The notes below the pieces were generated by a model that was not told the origin of the DNA, did no database searches, and saw only the letters and a list, made by a program, of their open reading frames with translations. The position numbers were made by a program, and so were the translations under genes. Shown piece by piece: positions 44,100 through 56,844 of a stretch of DNA of 64,000 nucleotides. The stretch is from NCBI RefSeq assembly GCF_958295425.1, contig NC_081150.1, positions 13,515,001-13,579,000 on the forward strand, read 5' to 3'. This stretch comes from Solea solea (Eukaryota; Chordata; Actinopteri; Pleuronectiformes; Soleidae). Numbering within the stretch: position 1 is the stretch's first letter; every line of letters starts with the position of its first letter.

Positions 44100-44775
44100 T
44101 AAAACATCTACAACATGCAGGGCAGTGGGTCCCCGGGAAAAACGAATACATGCCTTTATTTCAAGCAGACTTGACTCTTGTAACGCACTTTTTACTGGCC
44201 TCCCAAAGAAAACCACTGACAGACTTCAGCTCATCCAAAACTCTGCTGCTCGTTTATTAACCAGAACCAGGAAGAGAGAGCATTAGTCCAGTCTTAGCTG
44301 CACCTACACTGGCTCCCTGTAACATTTAGAGTTGACTTTAAGGTCCTCCTCCTTGTATACAAAGCACTTCATGGGCTAGGACCAAGCTACATATAGCTAA
44401 CTCCCTTGTTAGCTATATGTATCGCAAAGAACACTGCGATTGTCCGCTGCTGGTTTATTGGAGGTTCCCCACGACAGTTGAAAGAAAATTGATGCCGCCT
44501 TTGTTAACTTACGCCCCTAAACTTTGGAACACACTAGAAGCCAGATTTCATTTTTCACTTGATCTTTTTTACTCTAGCCTTCAACTAGCTCCTTTTTATT
44601 CCACCCTATGTTGTGTTTTATTGTTGTATTTGCATCTCTTTTCTTTTAAAATTGTATTTCCCTCATATTGTGAAGCACTTTGAGCTGCAATCCTTGTATG
44701 AAAGGTGCTATGCATATAAAGTTTATTACGATTTTTATTTTTATTATTATAATTATTATTATTATTATTACTACA
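44100..44775 (+). mobile_element. L2/Maui-type LINE, 5'-truncated 3' end
   Basis: From 44155 to 44283 an open stretch of 43 codons reads as the C-terminal reverse-transcriptase region of L2-clade LINEs, with RLDSCNALFTGLP followed by DRLQLIQNSAARLLTR. Downstream, in other frames, come LHWLPV-like and FKVLLLVYKALHGLGPSYI segments, and then the PKLWNTLE motif, so the frame is broken by stops and indels. The 3' end has the family's AAGCACTTTGAGCTGCA and GAAAGGTGCTATGCATATAAA motifs and an (ATT)n tail at about 44738-44771. A non-functional fossil. Confidence 0.9.
44388..44421. repeat. Perfect 14-bp hairpin inside the L2 fragment
   Basis: TACATATAGCTAAC at 44388-44401 is perfectly inverted at 44408-44421 around the 6-base loop tccctt. 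Confidence 0.95.
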
Positions 44776-47700
44776 TCATCAGCACAACAGACAGGTACAC
44801 GTTCTGCAAGACTTAAATGACTTAAATGAAATTGGACTTGACTCATTATTTAATATTTGACCCAATTTGAGATAAGAACTGGAATTGATGAGCCGAGTTG
44901 GTATCAGAACCAGAACAGATAACATTTAAATGATCCCCAACACTATTTTCACTATATTTCATCACCTCGTCTGTCCAGGGTTAGAGGAGAATATGTATGA
45001 GGCATTCTGGAATCAGAGGTTTTCATGGTGTGCAAGAGATTGCACTGTAAATGAGTTGATTAAATATCCCTAATCAGTGTGTCTGATCTGTCTTAGGGTG
45101 CCAGTCCCCAGCTTAGCTGTTGTGCCATCTGCTTTGAGTGAGTGAGATAATGAGTGGGTGAAGTCTTGGGGGTTTTAGGAGTTAAAAATAATGGCCACAA
45201 GCAGGACTGGTATTGATTAAACAATTATACAGTATGGATATCTATATCTGGATTTTGATACTGATTCTTGAATGATTCTGTAGCAGTTTTACACCTAACA
45301 GTAAAATTCAGAGGTTTTAGCTGGTCCAGTCATCTTCTTGCAGTAGAACACATATTCTCATATTTATTCTCTGCATTTTAGATCGTCTTGACGTTCCTTC
45401 ATTCATGAAACCAAGCACCACCCTCTCCATGGAGTTAGCCCCCCATCTTCTTCTTCTCTGGTCCTAACTTCTTGCACACCATTAACTCGTGTCTTAGATC
45501 CTGAAACGTGATATTGAATGACAACACATTTTTGATATGAGGTGGTACAGAGGAAATGTGATAACCAGTCTATTCCACAGAAGTATTGAAGGTCGGTCCC
45601 CAGCCCTAGCCTTGAGTAAAACAGTTTGGGTGAAGTTTCTGTGCAGTCTTGTAACACCTGAACTGATCCTCATTGTGTTATGCAGTGTGTGAAAACACGT
45701 TAGTCTAATCCCCCAAGCATGCATGCAGCCATACATTGTTGACTTCCATGCGATGGCTTGATGATATAATTTGTGTTTGTTTACAATGTTCATTGTGAAA
45801 TGGCTCTCACTATTGAGTTTTTCTCGGCCCGATGGGATCACAGCAGCAAAGTATTTATCCTCCTAGACAGTCGATGATGGCTGGTCAGCGCTTCTGTTGA
45901 TTCTACCTGGAATCGATACAATCCCCGGGCTGACGTTGCAGAACAGGAGCCAGACAAAGATCAATGAGTCTGTAATGGGATCAGAACCAGTCGTTTTGCT
46001 ACAGAGCCTCTAAGGTTACAGCTCAGACGCCGGGGTGTGATCTGACCAAATCTGCCCGTATTAGAGATGCTCCATCATCGCTGTCAGTCGCATCAAGTTT
46101 TCCGTGGCTTTTGCGATTAATAGAGAATCAAAGACATGATGAATGTGTGTTAAACTCATGTAGGTCAGATTCTTTGGAACAAAACGACTCCCTTCCTGCT
46201 TCACACATATTAGATTCGCCTCCAGACTTCCGCAGACCGACTTCAGACAGTCGGTTCTCAGTAGACGAAAAGCAACTGGAGCTCAACGGAGACCAATTGA
46301 GGCATCATAAACAAAATTTGCTCAATGAGTTAATGACGCGTTAAACACAAAGCTTTTACGGGAATTGGCTTTAATGCCAGATTGGGTAATCGATGAGGAA
46401 ACAAAGTTATCCAGTGTCACGCTCTTTAATGAGCAGTGCAACACAATGGGGAGGTCCGTGCCCATGGAATTGAGCTGTGACAGAGGTCATGGTCAAATGA
46501 GCTAGTGAAGGCTGTTTGGGGTCACAACCAGGAGGACGTGAGGTCAAGGGTGAAGAAGTCCTCGTCTGACTGCTGTAAACGTTGTCCTTCATTATCAGAA
46601 TCACGGAGTATCACTCCGGTGTCTGTATCGTGTCACATGTCAAACAGGAATACTGCGTTCTGTCTGGCTTCAGCATCTTAAAACTGAGCAACTGATATTT
46701 AAGATGCTTGAAGATCGTATTGGGACATGTGTCTCTTAAAGTACAGCATGTGCTGTATGTTGAGTTATTAGAAACATCACAATGGTATTATGTCAACTTA
46801 ATAACTCATTTATCAGTCTGGATTGTTGACAGGTCCAAAAGTTTTAGATGTTTACTTTAATTTTGAAAAGAAATCAAGAAAAAAATCAATAGATCCTACT
46901 GTGTTATATTTTCTACCTATTGTTGTATGTGACTCAGTCACATTTTGATGTGGTCGTTTGCCAGTCAACAACACCTCGGCGTGTTTGCTTTTGCTTTTAC
47001 GAGCATTTGTTGCTCTGTAAAACAAGAGTAAGTCCGAAAAACAATGGTGCCGTTTAAACGGCTGTAAAAAATTAACGAGGTGACTTCATCTGATAGAAAT
47101 CTGTGGATAATGAAACTGAAGGCAGCCAATGGGTTCACGCACGGATCCCGTTCGGTTTCTTCCCAAGCTCGTCACCGCGAAAGCTGCCTGCTTTGTGGGA
47201 AACAGGATCCAAGATGATGACCAGAATTATATCAAACACCTGAATACCTGCTACAGATGTCTCCATCTCTTAATCCAACATCACATTTCTGTAGCTCGCT
47301 TTTCTCCTCTGTGCTGTTGGAACACGTCTCCTCTCACGTACAGTTTGTGAAACATGACACAGAGAAAAAAAAAATCAACAGGAAACCAAAGTTTCTCGTC
47401 TGGAGCCTTTCGCTCGAGCTGTTGTTTCTTTTTTTAGCTTGAGGCACAAAAGCAGTGCCGACTGTCAAACCTGAATGAGATGGGGAGGAAGACGGGACGG
47501 CGGCAAGTCGGACCACGCGTGACGAAAAGTGGAGACATGGTTTAAAAAAAAAAAATAAAAAAAAAAACAAGAACGCGAGCAGCAGAGGGAGCAACAGGAA
47601 GAGGGACAAAAAAGGCAAAGTGGGAGAAACGGAAAGCAATGTCGACGGGAGTGTGGGCGTTTTTTTATTGGTGTCATAAGAGGAGGAATCAATAAAAGAG

Positions 47701-47870
47701 GTGAAAAAAGCCTCCAGGTTTTAAGAGCCCCATCACTGCGGCAATTAAAGGGGCCTTCAAAGAGTCCGTCTAATCAGCGGTTAAATAAAGATAGGAGCAG
47801 GCGGCCCTTTGGATGGCCCCGCTCCTGTAATCTCACACCTACTGCCCTGCACTCAGTGGCCCCTTGAACT
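44776..47870. other. Unassigned gene-poor stretch
   Basis: No supported gene. A 77-codon + frame at 46111-46344 has a protein-like charge pattern but no acceptor. A-rich low complexity at 47540-47570. Confidence 0.5.
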
Positions 47871-47876
47871 CAATGT

Positions 47877-47904
47877 GTGCATGTGTGTGTGTGTGTGTGT
47901 GTGT
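47877..47904. repeat. (GT)n microsatellite
   Basis: About 13 GT units following an ATG-TG start. Confidence 0.9.
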
Positions 47905-50405
47905 CTGCGCGCCGACACACTTGTGTGTTTGTGTGTCTTTCCTCGGCTCACACACATGCCGGTGTGTAGCGAGCACCCGGACGTGTTTCTGACAGCTTGT
48001 ATGTGGTTAACAGACTCTTAAAAGGCAGATTAACCTGTTTGAGCTTCCTCTCGAGGCGTCCTTCTCGCCCAGTCTCTCATATCTGACCTCTGTCTAAACC
48101 ACAGGGAAACAAAGATATGTATGCTCCGCTTATATATTGCTGTAATAGCGTGCGGGGGGGGGGGGGGCGTCGACCCTCTATACCCGTGACCCTTCCGCTT
48201 ACCTGTCGCCTTATCTGCCGCGCCATAGACTCATTCATCATGTGTGCGGGTTCTCACCGTGATAAGGTTGTCGGCCGGTGAGTCAATACTCCAGCCTTGG
48301 GTCTGTCTTCGCGAGCCTCTCCCTGCTCAAAGAGGCTCTGTGTGGACAGAGCAGATTCCAGGCTGAGCAATGAGTTTGCTTTAGGCACACACGGGCCAAG
48401 ATAGACAGGTGAAAAAGGCCCTTTACACAATGTCATTGCATGTCATTCTGCAGCGTTAAAGTCTGTAGGGCAGGGTGCTTTAGTCCAAACGTGGTTAGCC
48501 AAGTTGTGTTTATGGCCATTTTGTATGTTTATTGCAGACGAGTGCATCAGTAAGCACCTACTTTTCGGTGTTTTGATGGGTAGAGGGGTTGCATGCGCTC
48601 ATGTCCAAAGCTATTTATTGGCTATTTTAAAGCCGCGCTAATAAATATTTCATTAACAATGGACTGAAAGTTGCAAAAGTAGTTGAAAACCACAGAGAAC
48701 TCGCACTTTGCCGCAGCTTTACAGTGTTTGTTTTGTTAGTGTGTTTTGGGTCAATTTTCTGCTCACATTACTTTCAATAGGCCTGTTTACATCAGCGTCG
48801 CGCAGATGGGATAAACAACGGGAGCTGTTAACGGCTACAGGGCCACACACTTCACTCGGAGGTGAGTAAGCAGCAAGGTTTTAATGAGCTGGACGAAAAC
48901 GTCTTAAAGATGAAATGTTGTGGACATATTTTCCACAACAACCATAGTCTTAAACACGAGAGTCTCTCATTTGAAGGCAGTGCGGACTGTTTGTTGTACT
49001 GTTTGGCAAATATTCTCTTACAGGCAGTAGATTGTATTAGCAGCGCGTGATTAATGTTAATTCCGTAACCAACTTGCCTGTAGGGCATGGTAAAAAAAAA
49101 GCCTGGTCAATATGCTCTCTATGCTCTGCGCTGTGCTGTGTGCGAGAGAGCGAAACACGACTGTGTAGTTGTCATTCATGCGGGGATTCGTCGCCTGTAG
49201 TGAAACGATGTCGCTTATGGTTTCACATCTGTTTCACGGGTTTTCTGCATTATCATATCATCAGACTTAAGTGCTCAGCGTTTGCAATGCAAAGACGCAA
49301 TACATTATTCGTAACGGGGGGGGGGGGGATTTAACCAAGATTAGTGTGGCTCTTCTCTAACGTGCAAAGGTAAATCTTCCTGTTGTAACTCTGTATGACA
49401 AAGTAAACCCTGTTATTATTATTATTGGGTATGGTGTTAAAATGCAGCCTCACAAGTGACACATTAAAAAAAAAGGCAATAGCAATAGTGGCGATAATTA
49501 ATTAACTGTACATGGTGCGGTGGAGTAAAATGCAGCTAAGTACACTGGAGACCGCAAGTATAAATCAAGTTAACGTTTCATATTTTACGATGCGCATCTC
49601 GTTTTGTGTGCACGGCCAACAACAGGATTACAGCTGCATTAAACCTCTGAGTTTTATGCGAGTTTAGTGTATAATATGTCATATTTTTCTGCATTAACAT
49701 ATTAAACAATGCGATTAATGTTGTGTATTTTCTTCAGTCGTGTACTTGGATTAGCCAAAATGTTTCCAACACTGGTTGAATCTATAGGAATCGGGCCGTC
49801 TTTTAAATACGACATCGGCTTCGCCTGTCTTTGCTATGACGTCCAGGTCTAGGTCTTTCTTTTGGATTTGTTTTGATTGAGAGCAGAAATGACTTACTGT
49901 GCTTTAGTGAACTAAACACTGTTTGATAATGGGGTTTCCACACTGGACTCACATAAGTGTGATGTGAGTTATACACGCACTCACACACCTGTGGTTGGGT
50001 TCCAACACTTGCTCGGTCATCCTGATGTTCCTCAAATCCTTCTTCCCTCCTCCCCATTAACCCCTGACACTTTGCCCCTCCCCTCATATCCCCGTGGTTA
50101 AGCCGGCATTATCAGCGGGCTCATTAGAACGGCATTAGTGTCAGAGATGGACACACTGATATGGCTCCACAACTGGATCAGTGAAGGTAGAGAAGACCCC
50201 AAAGCCGGTTAGCTTTTCTTTTTTTTTTTTTGTTTCCTTCTCGGCCTCTTGGTCCGCTCGTGCTATTGTTCAGGGATGCCTCAGTTCTGACATCTGGGGG
50301 TCAGAGGTCACTTGTCCACAGGAGTCATCCCTCTCCTTCTCCCCCAAAGCACTGTCACTACGATTCAACACTCACACGGGTCGCTGTCACTCGGCTCGGA
50401 CACAG
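47905..50405. other. Unassigned gene-poor stretch
   Basis: G runs lie at 48154-48167 and 49316-49328. No gene supported. Confidence 0.5.
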
Positions 50406-50410
50406 CCGTC

Positions 50411-50411
50411 A

Positions 50412-50458
<47 letters not shown>
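50411..50458. repeat. (CA)n microsatellite
   Basis: About 24 uninterrupted CA units. Confidence 0.95.
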
Positions 50459-50459
<1 letters not shown>

Positions 50460-52465
50460 CACAAGTGCAGAGCTGAGCTTGCAGGCAGATGCAGGCTTTT
50501 ATCGCCGGCCGCTTCTCACAGTTCCCTCGTCGACTCAGAAGTCACAGCTCTGGAGATGACGACCTCCGACGGATTTTCTTGTAACGTGCACCGTGACCCA
50601 GTTTCTAGTAAGCACAGGAAGTGAAATAGAAGAAACAAAGTCTAAAATGTAGGCAAAAGAGTAAACACTTGGGTCCATGAGTCACCACATGAGATAACAG
50701 CCCATGACAGTCTTTACTCTATTTGCTTAACCTTGACTTAATTATTCAGATTTTCAGATATTTGGATAAGACAAACCACAACAATCGTTTTATTATTTGT
50801 TGACACTGAAAACCCACAACTATTTTTTTTTGTTCAGGATGAATTCAGTCTCTGAACATTTGCCGTCACACTTTCTCTAAGCTCAGCTTGAACTAAAAGC
50901 ATGGCGATATGACTTATAAATAATATCCCGTTAATTTTAGGCTATATCCCGTTAATTTGCCTCTCAAAGGAGTGTGACAATACACTGTTAATATACTCCA
51001 ATAAAATATCTACTGTTATTTTTACTGTATTACATGCTTAAAATACAGTTATTACCTTTGATTTCACGTAATATTTCTTTGGCTTTTTAAAATTAAATGA
51101 AGAAACAATGAAATTATTTGGTGGAATTTCGTTGATTCCATGTATATTTTTTATATATCATATTGATATATTACCCAGTCCTACTTAATCCATATTATTA
51201 CAATTTAAAACAGAAGTGTTGCTTCAACTTTATGGTCCTTTTAGGCTGATTTACTCTGTAATTTTGTTTATTTAAAAGGTCAAACTATCAGTTTGCAGTG
51301 TTTGCATCTTTTCCACGTGAAGCAGAGGAGAGAGATAGAAACCTCGCAGCCTTGGCCCTGTAACCCAGATAGCACCACTTAGGAAACCACTGCCCACATT
51401 CCCATTGCCAGCAAATGGCTCCTTCTCCTAATCATTAACACACAAACAGACCATGTTCTTGTGTGTTTGTGGTAGAGGGAGAGAGTGTATGTGTGTGTGT
51501 GTGTGTGTGTGTGCTTTTTGTGTACTTTGTGCTTGAGACAAAGCTGCGATAGACATAAAAAGCGGAGACCCACTTAAAGCTCAGGTTTAAATATAGCAGC
51601 GCAAGATACTTTCAGTCGCACTCACCTTTACCACTCTCTCTCTCCCTGTGTGTGACTGTGTGTGTGCAGTATGCTGTTGTTTGAGCGGATGTTTGAACGG
51701 GTGTGTTAGTTGTTTGAACCTTCCTCGTTCATAAAGGTACAGTAATTTTTATGAGTGTGTGTGTGTGTGTGTGTGTTTGTCAAACCCAGCTCCCTCTCCC
51801 TCCTGTTTATATCTCATAAAAGTACAAGAACACAAAAGCAGCTGTCAGGGGTGATTTTTCTCTCCGGCCCCTTAAGGCCTTAGAAAAAAAAAAAGAGAAG
51901 AGAATAAGAGAGAGAAAGAAAGAGAAAGGGAAAGACCAAAGGGGAAAAATGGCGTAGGTGAAGAGACGAATGTGAGCGACAGCCAGACTCAACAGTATCA
52001 GGTGTTCAGGTGTGTACACACAGGGATCAGAGGTGACATGATGTGTGTGCGGGAGTGAGCGCGAGAGGGTCTCCCGTGTCATTGCAGAAAATCATTGGCT
52101 TCACCTCTTGTCAGGTGACTGGTGTGCCTAGCGGTGGCCCACCTCGGGGAGCGACCTGATAGGCTGCTCGGGCCCTGCGGTGACAGCTGAGGGGTCGAGG
52201 TTCAGGGCCTGCTGGGCAGAGGTCTTCTGCGGGCCACAGAGAAAAACATGCTCTGATCACATCCTCCCAAACAGCAACAGTAACTTTTTAAACGACTTTC
52301 TCAGTGTAGCAACGGTAAGATCTCGTGCCGCCCGGCGACAGTCCAGCGAGACGGCTGCGAAATAGTTCGGATTCGGCTCGAAAACTCAAAAAAGTACCCA
52401 TGGAAAGATTCACAGGTGAATTCTGTTGCTCACTAAAACCCCGTCGTTCAGCAAATTGACCGGAT
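50459..52465. other. Unassigned stretch with microsatellites
   Basis: (GT)n tracts at about 51487-51513 and 51754-51776, and a purine-rich tract at about 51885-51945. ATATCCCGTTAATTT occurs twice within 30 bases near 50923-50960. No gene supported. Confidence 0.5.
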
Positions 52466-52479
52466 AAAGGCCTCTTGAA

Positions 52480-52700
52480 CCCACCTGCCCCTGCCCTGCT
52501 GCTGTATACCACTTTTTTGTGTCCAATACCGCTATCCAAAACCCGAGTATCTACCGATACGATACATTTCGGTCATTTCAGACCATTTATGAACTATGAA
52601 GCTGTTAATAGCATATTTGTGCTGAGTCATTTCAAAGACATCATTCTCCAACTGTGTAACAAATATTGTTCTCCCAAACAGAAGAAATAAACAGCCCAGA
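52480..52700. mobile_element. Probable interspersed repeat fragment
   Basis: CTTTTTTGTGTCCAATACCG followed by AACCCGAGTATCTACCGATACGATA resembles, from recall, a repeat found in many fish genomes. There is only one copy here, so the call rests on memory and the edges are unknown. The flank to about 53100 may hold further decayed repeat sequence. Confidence 0.35.
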
Positions 52701-53890
52701 CATGACTCAGCTAAAATTTTCCTGATGATCCTTACACACAAACACTCCCTCCTTCAGGTCTGATAGTTTTGCTTGCCAGACCTCACAGAGGCAGAATAAT
52801 AACATCTTTAACAGAACAGGGATCACTTAAAAGTGACGCACTGCAGCTTTAAATACAATCAATTTTACACATGTGACAGGACCTGTCGTTAAGTTATAAG
52901 CACGTTGCATAAAGAATTTAAAATGCACAATAAAGAAAACAGTCTGATCAAGTATAGTGCCCATAAAAACAGAAATTAAAGGGATTCCAGGAGGAAGAAA
53001 GGGAGGAGGGACTTGCAATGTTCATTGGATCTACTCCAAAATTCTTCCCTGGGTCACACCAAAGCCCTCCCCCAAAGTTTCACAGTAATGATCTAATCAG
53101 AGGGACGGCATCAATCAGCTGATAGTCTTGTTTAAATCAATTTTCCTTCTCTTCCTCTCACCTACCACAGAAAAGGATACGCAGGGAGTGGCGGGTTTTG
53201 CTCCGGTTATGGGAATGAATGAATAACTTCCTGCTGCTGGTAGAGAGAGTGGCTGTGTGACTGTGCTTGTTATCTGCTGCAGGTCTTTTTTTTTTTTTTT
53301 TTTTATCAGGATCAAACAGATGCTCAGGCATTAGCCACACAGGCCTCTGCTCCTTTATCTGCACTGACAAGGATAATAATTCTGTTCATGCAGGAATCGC
53401 GAGCAACAGAGGCGGTGTTTGTGTTCAAGGGAGAACCGTTAAGACGGGGATTTGGTGAAGGGAATTCACCCACATTAGTCTCACGCTCCATATCCACAAC
53501 ACTTAAAACAACACAACAAAGCTGATTTGGTTGTTCTTCTCTTGCTTGAGTGTAGCCAGTGGGGTTAACCTGTGGAACGCACTCAAAGACTGTCACTTGC
53601 TTCAAAGACTGTCACGTCATCAGCGTACAGTGCTAGTCAAATGCTACGGTCGAACATGTCCAGCCCAACCAGCTCTATGTCACATAAAACAAGAGAGGTA
53701 TACACACTCAAAGCTGTGGGGGGGGGGTTGCCAGCCAGACCACTAGTGCAATTACCTACAAAAACTAAGCGCATATGGTGAGTTGTATTATATTAACATA
53801 GTTTTCTAATGGAAGGGATTCGACATCCTCCTCTACTGAGTGCTAGTTCTGTCAGAAAATGGTGTCAATAGGTATCCTTGCAACTTTTTT
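52701..53890. other. Unassigned stretch
   Basis: A poly-T run of about 18 bases lies near 53286-53304. No gene supported. Confidence 0.5.
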
Positions 53891-53900
53891 AGTACGCGAA

Positions 53901-53993
53901 GGCCATCGCGCACAGAGCAAACCCCGCCTACCAAGTCAGGGCACTGTTCTCAGCCGAAATGCAAGCCTGACCGAGGCATTCACCGTCCCAAAC
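53901..53993 (+). repeat. Dispersed repeat segment, inverted partner of 38734-38822
   Basis: Same ordered motifs as the minus strand of 38734-38822. Immediately downstream, TACCAAACCGAACCGTACC and GGAAACACGG look like the end motifs of the MITE-like repeats at 17.1 and 37.0 kb, suggesting related hAT-type elements. Confidence 0.65.
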
Positions 53994-55425
53994 TGTGGCG
54001 CACTGTACCAAACCGAACCGTACCTAGACGGAAACACGGCTTTGTATAAAGTATCTTACCAGACCGTGAGTGTAACCCAGAGGACACTTGGAGAAGAGAG
54101 GATGTTTTCCCTTTTTGGCAGACAATGTCATCTCGCCAAACCGTAGCTTTTCCTCAGGATACCACCCCCTGGCGATTTTCCATTCTGCACGGTTGTAATG
54201 AATAGACGGAGGTACGACTGTTCCAAAAATGACTGCCAGTAAGTCATCGCTGAAAACTAATGTTTGTTCTTCTTTTAAAGGAAGAAGCATTCCTTTAGGG
54301 GTGTGTGTCTGATTGTGTAAGCGTCCCCAAAGGAAGGGCAGTCACTGCGGGGAAACTTTTAGGAAGGAAAAAAAAAAAAAAGCATGACACACCAGTCCTG
54401 TTCCCTCTACTTGGGATTTTGTTTTTGTTTCTAGCATCTTGAAAAATAAAATAATCATATTCATATAAAACGCTATGACATAGACTACTGTACCTGCTCT
54501 GAATGAATGAATGTGTATATTAAAAGTCCTGCCTCGTCCACCGACTGTGGGGGAGGGGGGGACCTTTAGAGCAAATCCTTCATTGTGTTACTCCTGATCA
54601 ATTAAAGAGAACAGATTCTCCTCGTCTTCTTTTACTGAAACAGATCCTTTAAGCTCCGGCGGTTGCTCCGTTTTCAGGGGACTTCCACGCTTCCCCCACT
54701 CCAGACCGAAGACGACTTGGAAATCATCTGGAGCCACAGACGCGGAGAAGGTATGGATTAACATAATCCACCCTAAATCAACCCTGAATGACAGCCAGAC
54801 ACTGAGCATGCAGCACATGGACATATGCATACTTATGTATACTTTGAACCCCGCCCCCCCCCCCCCCCAACCTTCTTCTCAGCTCATACAAAAAAAAAAA
54901 AATCTATGACATGATAATTACACGTAGTGCCTTCTCGCTCTATAAATCAACATTGTCACTCTTTTAACACGTGAACACACCTGCGTGCACCCGGACGTCT
55001 CTCACCACCTCCGTGGGAGCTTAAGTAGCAGAAAATACACCCAGCAATTTGGTAATATTGCCCTCAATTGAGGATCGGGAATTATAATGAGCTTATGGGA
55101 AGACGTACCCACGCTGGTGTATACTTTCATGGCGTATTAAATCATCGCCGTGCCACTCCTGACACCGCTCTTTGAACTGTCGCTGAGCTGTCATTTTCCT
55201 GCCAGATATATGGATTTCTTCACCCAACCCCCTTAATTTTTACAACGACACAATGCAGAGTGAGTGAGTGAGGGACGGGCGGGGGAGGTTTGGGGCCTGT
55301 CGTTTGATGTGTTCTTTCTCTAACTAAAGTAAAATATCCCTCGAGCTTTGATGGTGTTACCTTCAAAACCCTCCCTCCACCCCCTCCACCCTTTTTAGGT
55401 TTCCTTTGCGGGAAATTGAGAGTGA
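53994..55425. other. Unassigned stretch
   Basis: Contains A-runs near 54367-54380 and 54890-54901 and a C run at 54854-54868. No gene supported. Confidence 0.5.
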
Positions 55426-55428
55426 TCA

Positions 55429-55456
55429 TGCACACACACACACACACACACACACT
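55429..55456. repeat. (CA)n microsatellite
   Basis: About 13 CA units. Confidence 0.9.
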
Positions 55457-55658
55457 TAGAATCATTGATGTGAGTGGTGTGCATTTACTTCTGTGTACTA
55501 ACACCGACCTCGTCAGTTCTCGTGGTGGTTTCTAATAAGGTCGAACCTCGTTTCTGAGGAACTGGTTTGTGGTGATGGTTAAGGTTAGGGATAAAGCTTT
55601 GTTTTGGCTGTCCAAGTCAATGAACATCATTCAAGTGGCCTAAGATGTATAGCAAACC

Positions 55659-55691
55659 TGTGTGTGTGTGTGTGTGTGGGGGGGGGGGGGG
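55659..55691. repeat. (TG)n followed by a 14-base G run
   Basis: Alternating TG passes directly into G14 (55678-55691). The same composite occurs at 56807-56844. Confidence 0.9.
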
Positions 55692-56800
55692 TATACATGC
55701 TGCCATGTAGGTTGCGCTGCTTGCCAGAATCCCTTTATTCAAACCATGGCACAACGGTGATTCAACGGGCTTTGGGAGATTTAATCGCTCTGGGAGTTTG
55801 AGTGAGCAAGAGGAAATACCCCTAACAAGCAGAGTCAAAGTGTGATTAGCAGTCATTTCTTCCTCAAGTCTGTTGGTTTATGTGTGCGCCGGCCGGTGCT
55901 GGTGACTCACATCCCTCAAGTAATGACACATTATCCCTCAACACACACAGTAAGCCCCTGCTACTTTACAGCCATGATCAAAAGCAGTAGTCATACATGT
56001 TGTTTCATCACTCCTATCCACTAACTAAGCCCAGTCATTGCTTTTATGAGTATTCTATATCTTGAAATCCAAGTGTGTCTATGATAAATGCTTCAACTCG
56101 GGCCGGGCCCAACTTTCATCTCGGTTCGAACACTTTTAAGTCCCAGTCCTGGCTTTCATGATAAATCAGAAACCTGCGTTCCCAGCTCTCTCGCGTTTAT
56201 TGCGAGCTCTCAGCCTCAAACCCGGGTTGTTCTGTTTATCATGAACTTCTAACCTTTCTTAGCCACTTTGGTCCAGTAGTAATATAGTCTCCCCCCCCCC
56301 CCAGTGCCCGCCCGCCCTCCCCGGGTTGGACACTAACGAGACTCTGCACACTGACCTCTGCAGCGGCTCAAATTAGATGTAAATTGTGCCTGATTTTTAC
56401 GGGGGTCCCTAACGCGATCCAGATCCCCCTGCCATCGTGGCCAGCGGGTCAACGCCGTGAGAACGTCTTGCTCTCTAACGACATTTGGAGTGGTCGATGA
56501 GAGGGGTCGCGGGTAATGGTGACCCCGCTGGCCTACACTTCACTTCCTTCTAATTAGAGCACTGGGCCAGATCAAAGGAGCCAACCGCATCGCAGCGGGA
56601 GGGCTACTGAAGGAGGAGGGAGGATAGTAAAAGACGAAGAAGGGGGGAGGTCATTTTCTATAAGTAATGGGGTGCAGTGAGGATGGGGAGAATTACTCTG
56701 GGGGGGGGGGACTCCTGTGTGCAGAGGTATGCAGGAGCGTCTTAAAGGGAGAGACTGTATAGAGAAGTAGTGGAGGGGAGGAATGGATTTGTGTGAGGTA
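55692..56800. other. Unassigned, mostly single-copy stretch
   Basis: C12 at 56291-56302 and G11 at 56700-56710. TTCTAATTAGAGC near 56549 is a homeodomain-type core. No gene supported. Confidence 0.5.
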
Positions 56801-56806
56801 TAGAGA

Positions 56807-56844
56807 GGTGTGTGTGTGTGGGGGGGGGGGGGGGGGGGGGGGGG
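56807..56844. repeat. (TG)n followed by a 25-base G run
   Basis: The longest homopolymer in the window, G at 56820-56844, directly after TG repeats. Sequencing or assembly length errors are likely here. Confidence 0.9.

Noticed and set aside
44155..44700. Reverse-transcriptase-like segment as an active gene
   Set aside because: Only the 3' end of an L2 LINE, broken by stops and frame changes.
46111..46344. 77-codon + frame with protein-like charge pattern
   Set aside because: No acceptor before it, no donor, no family recognised; judged chance.
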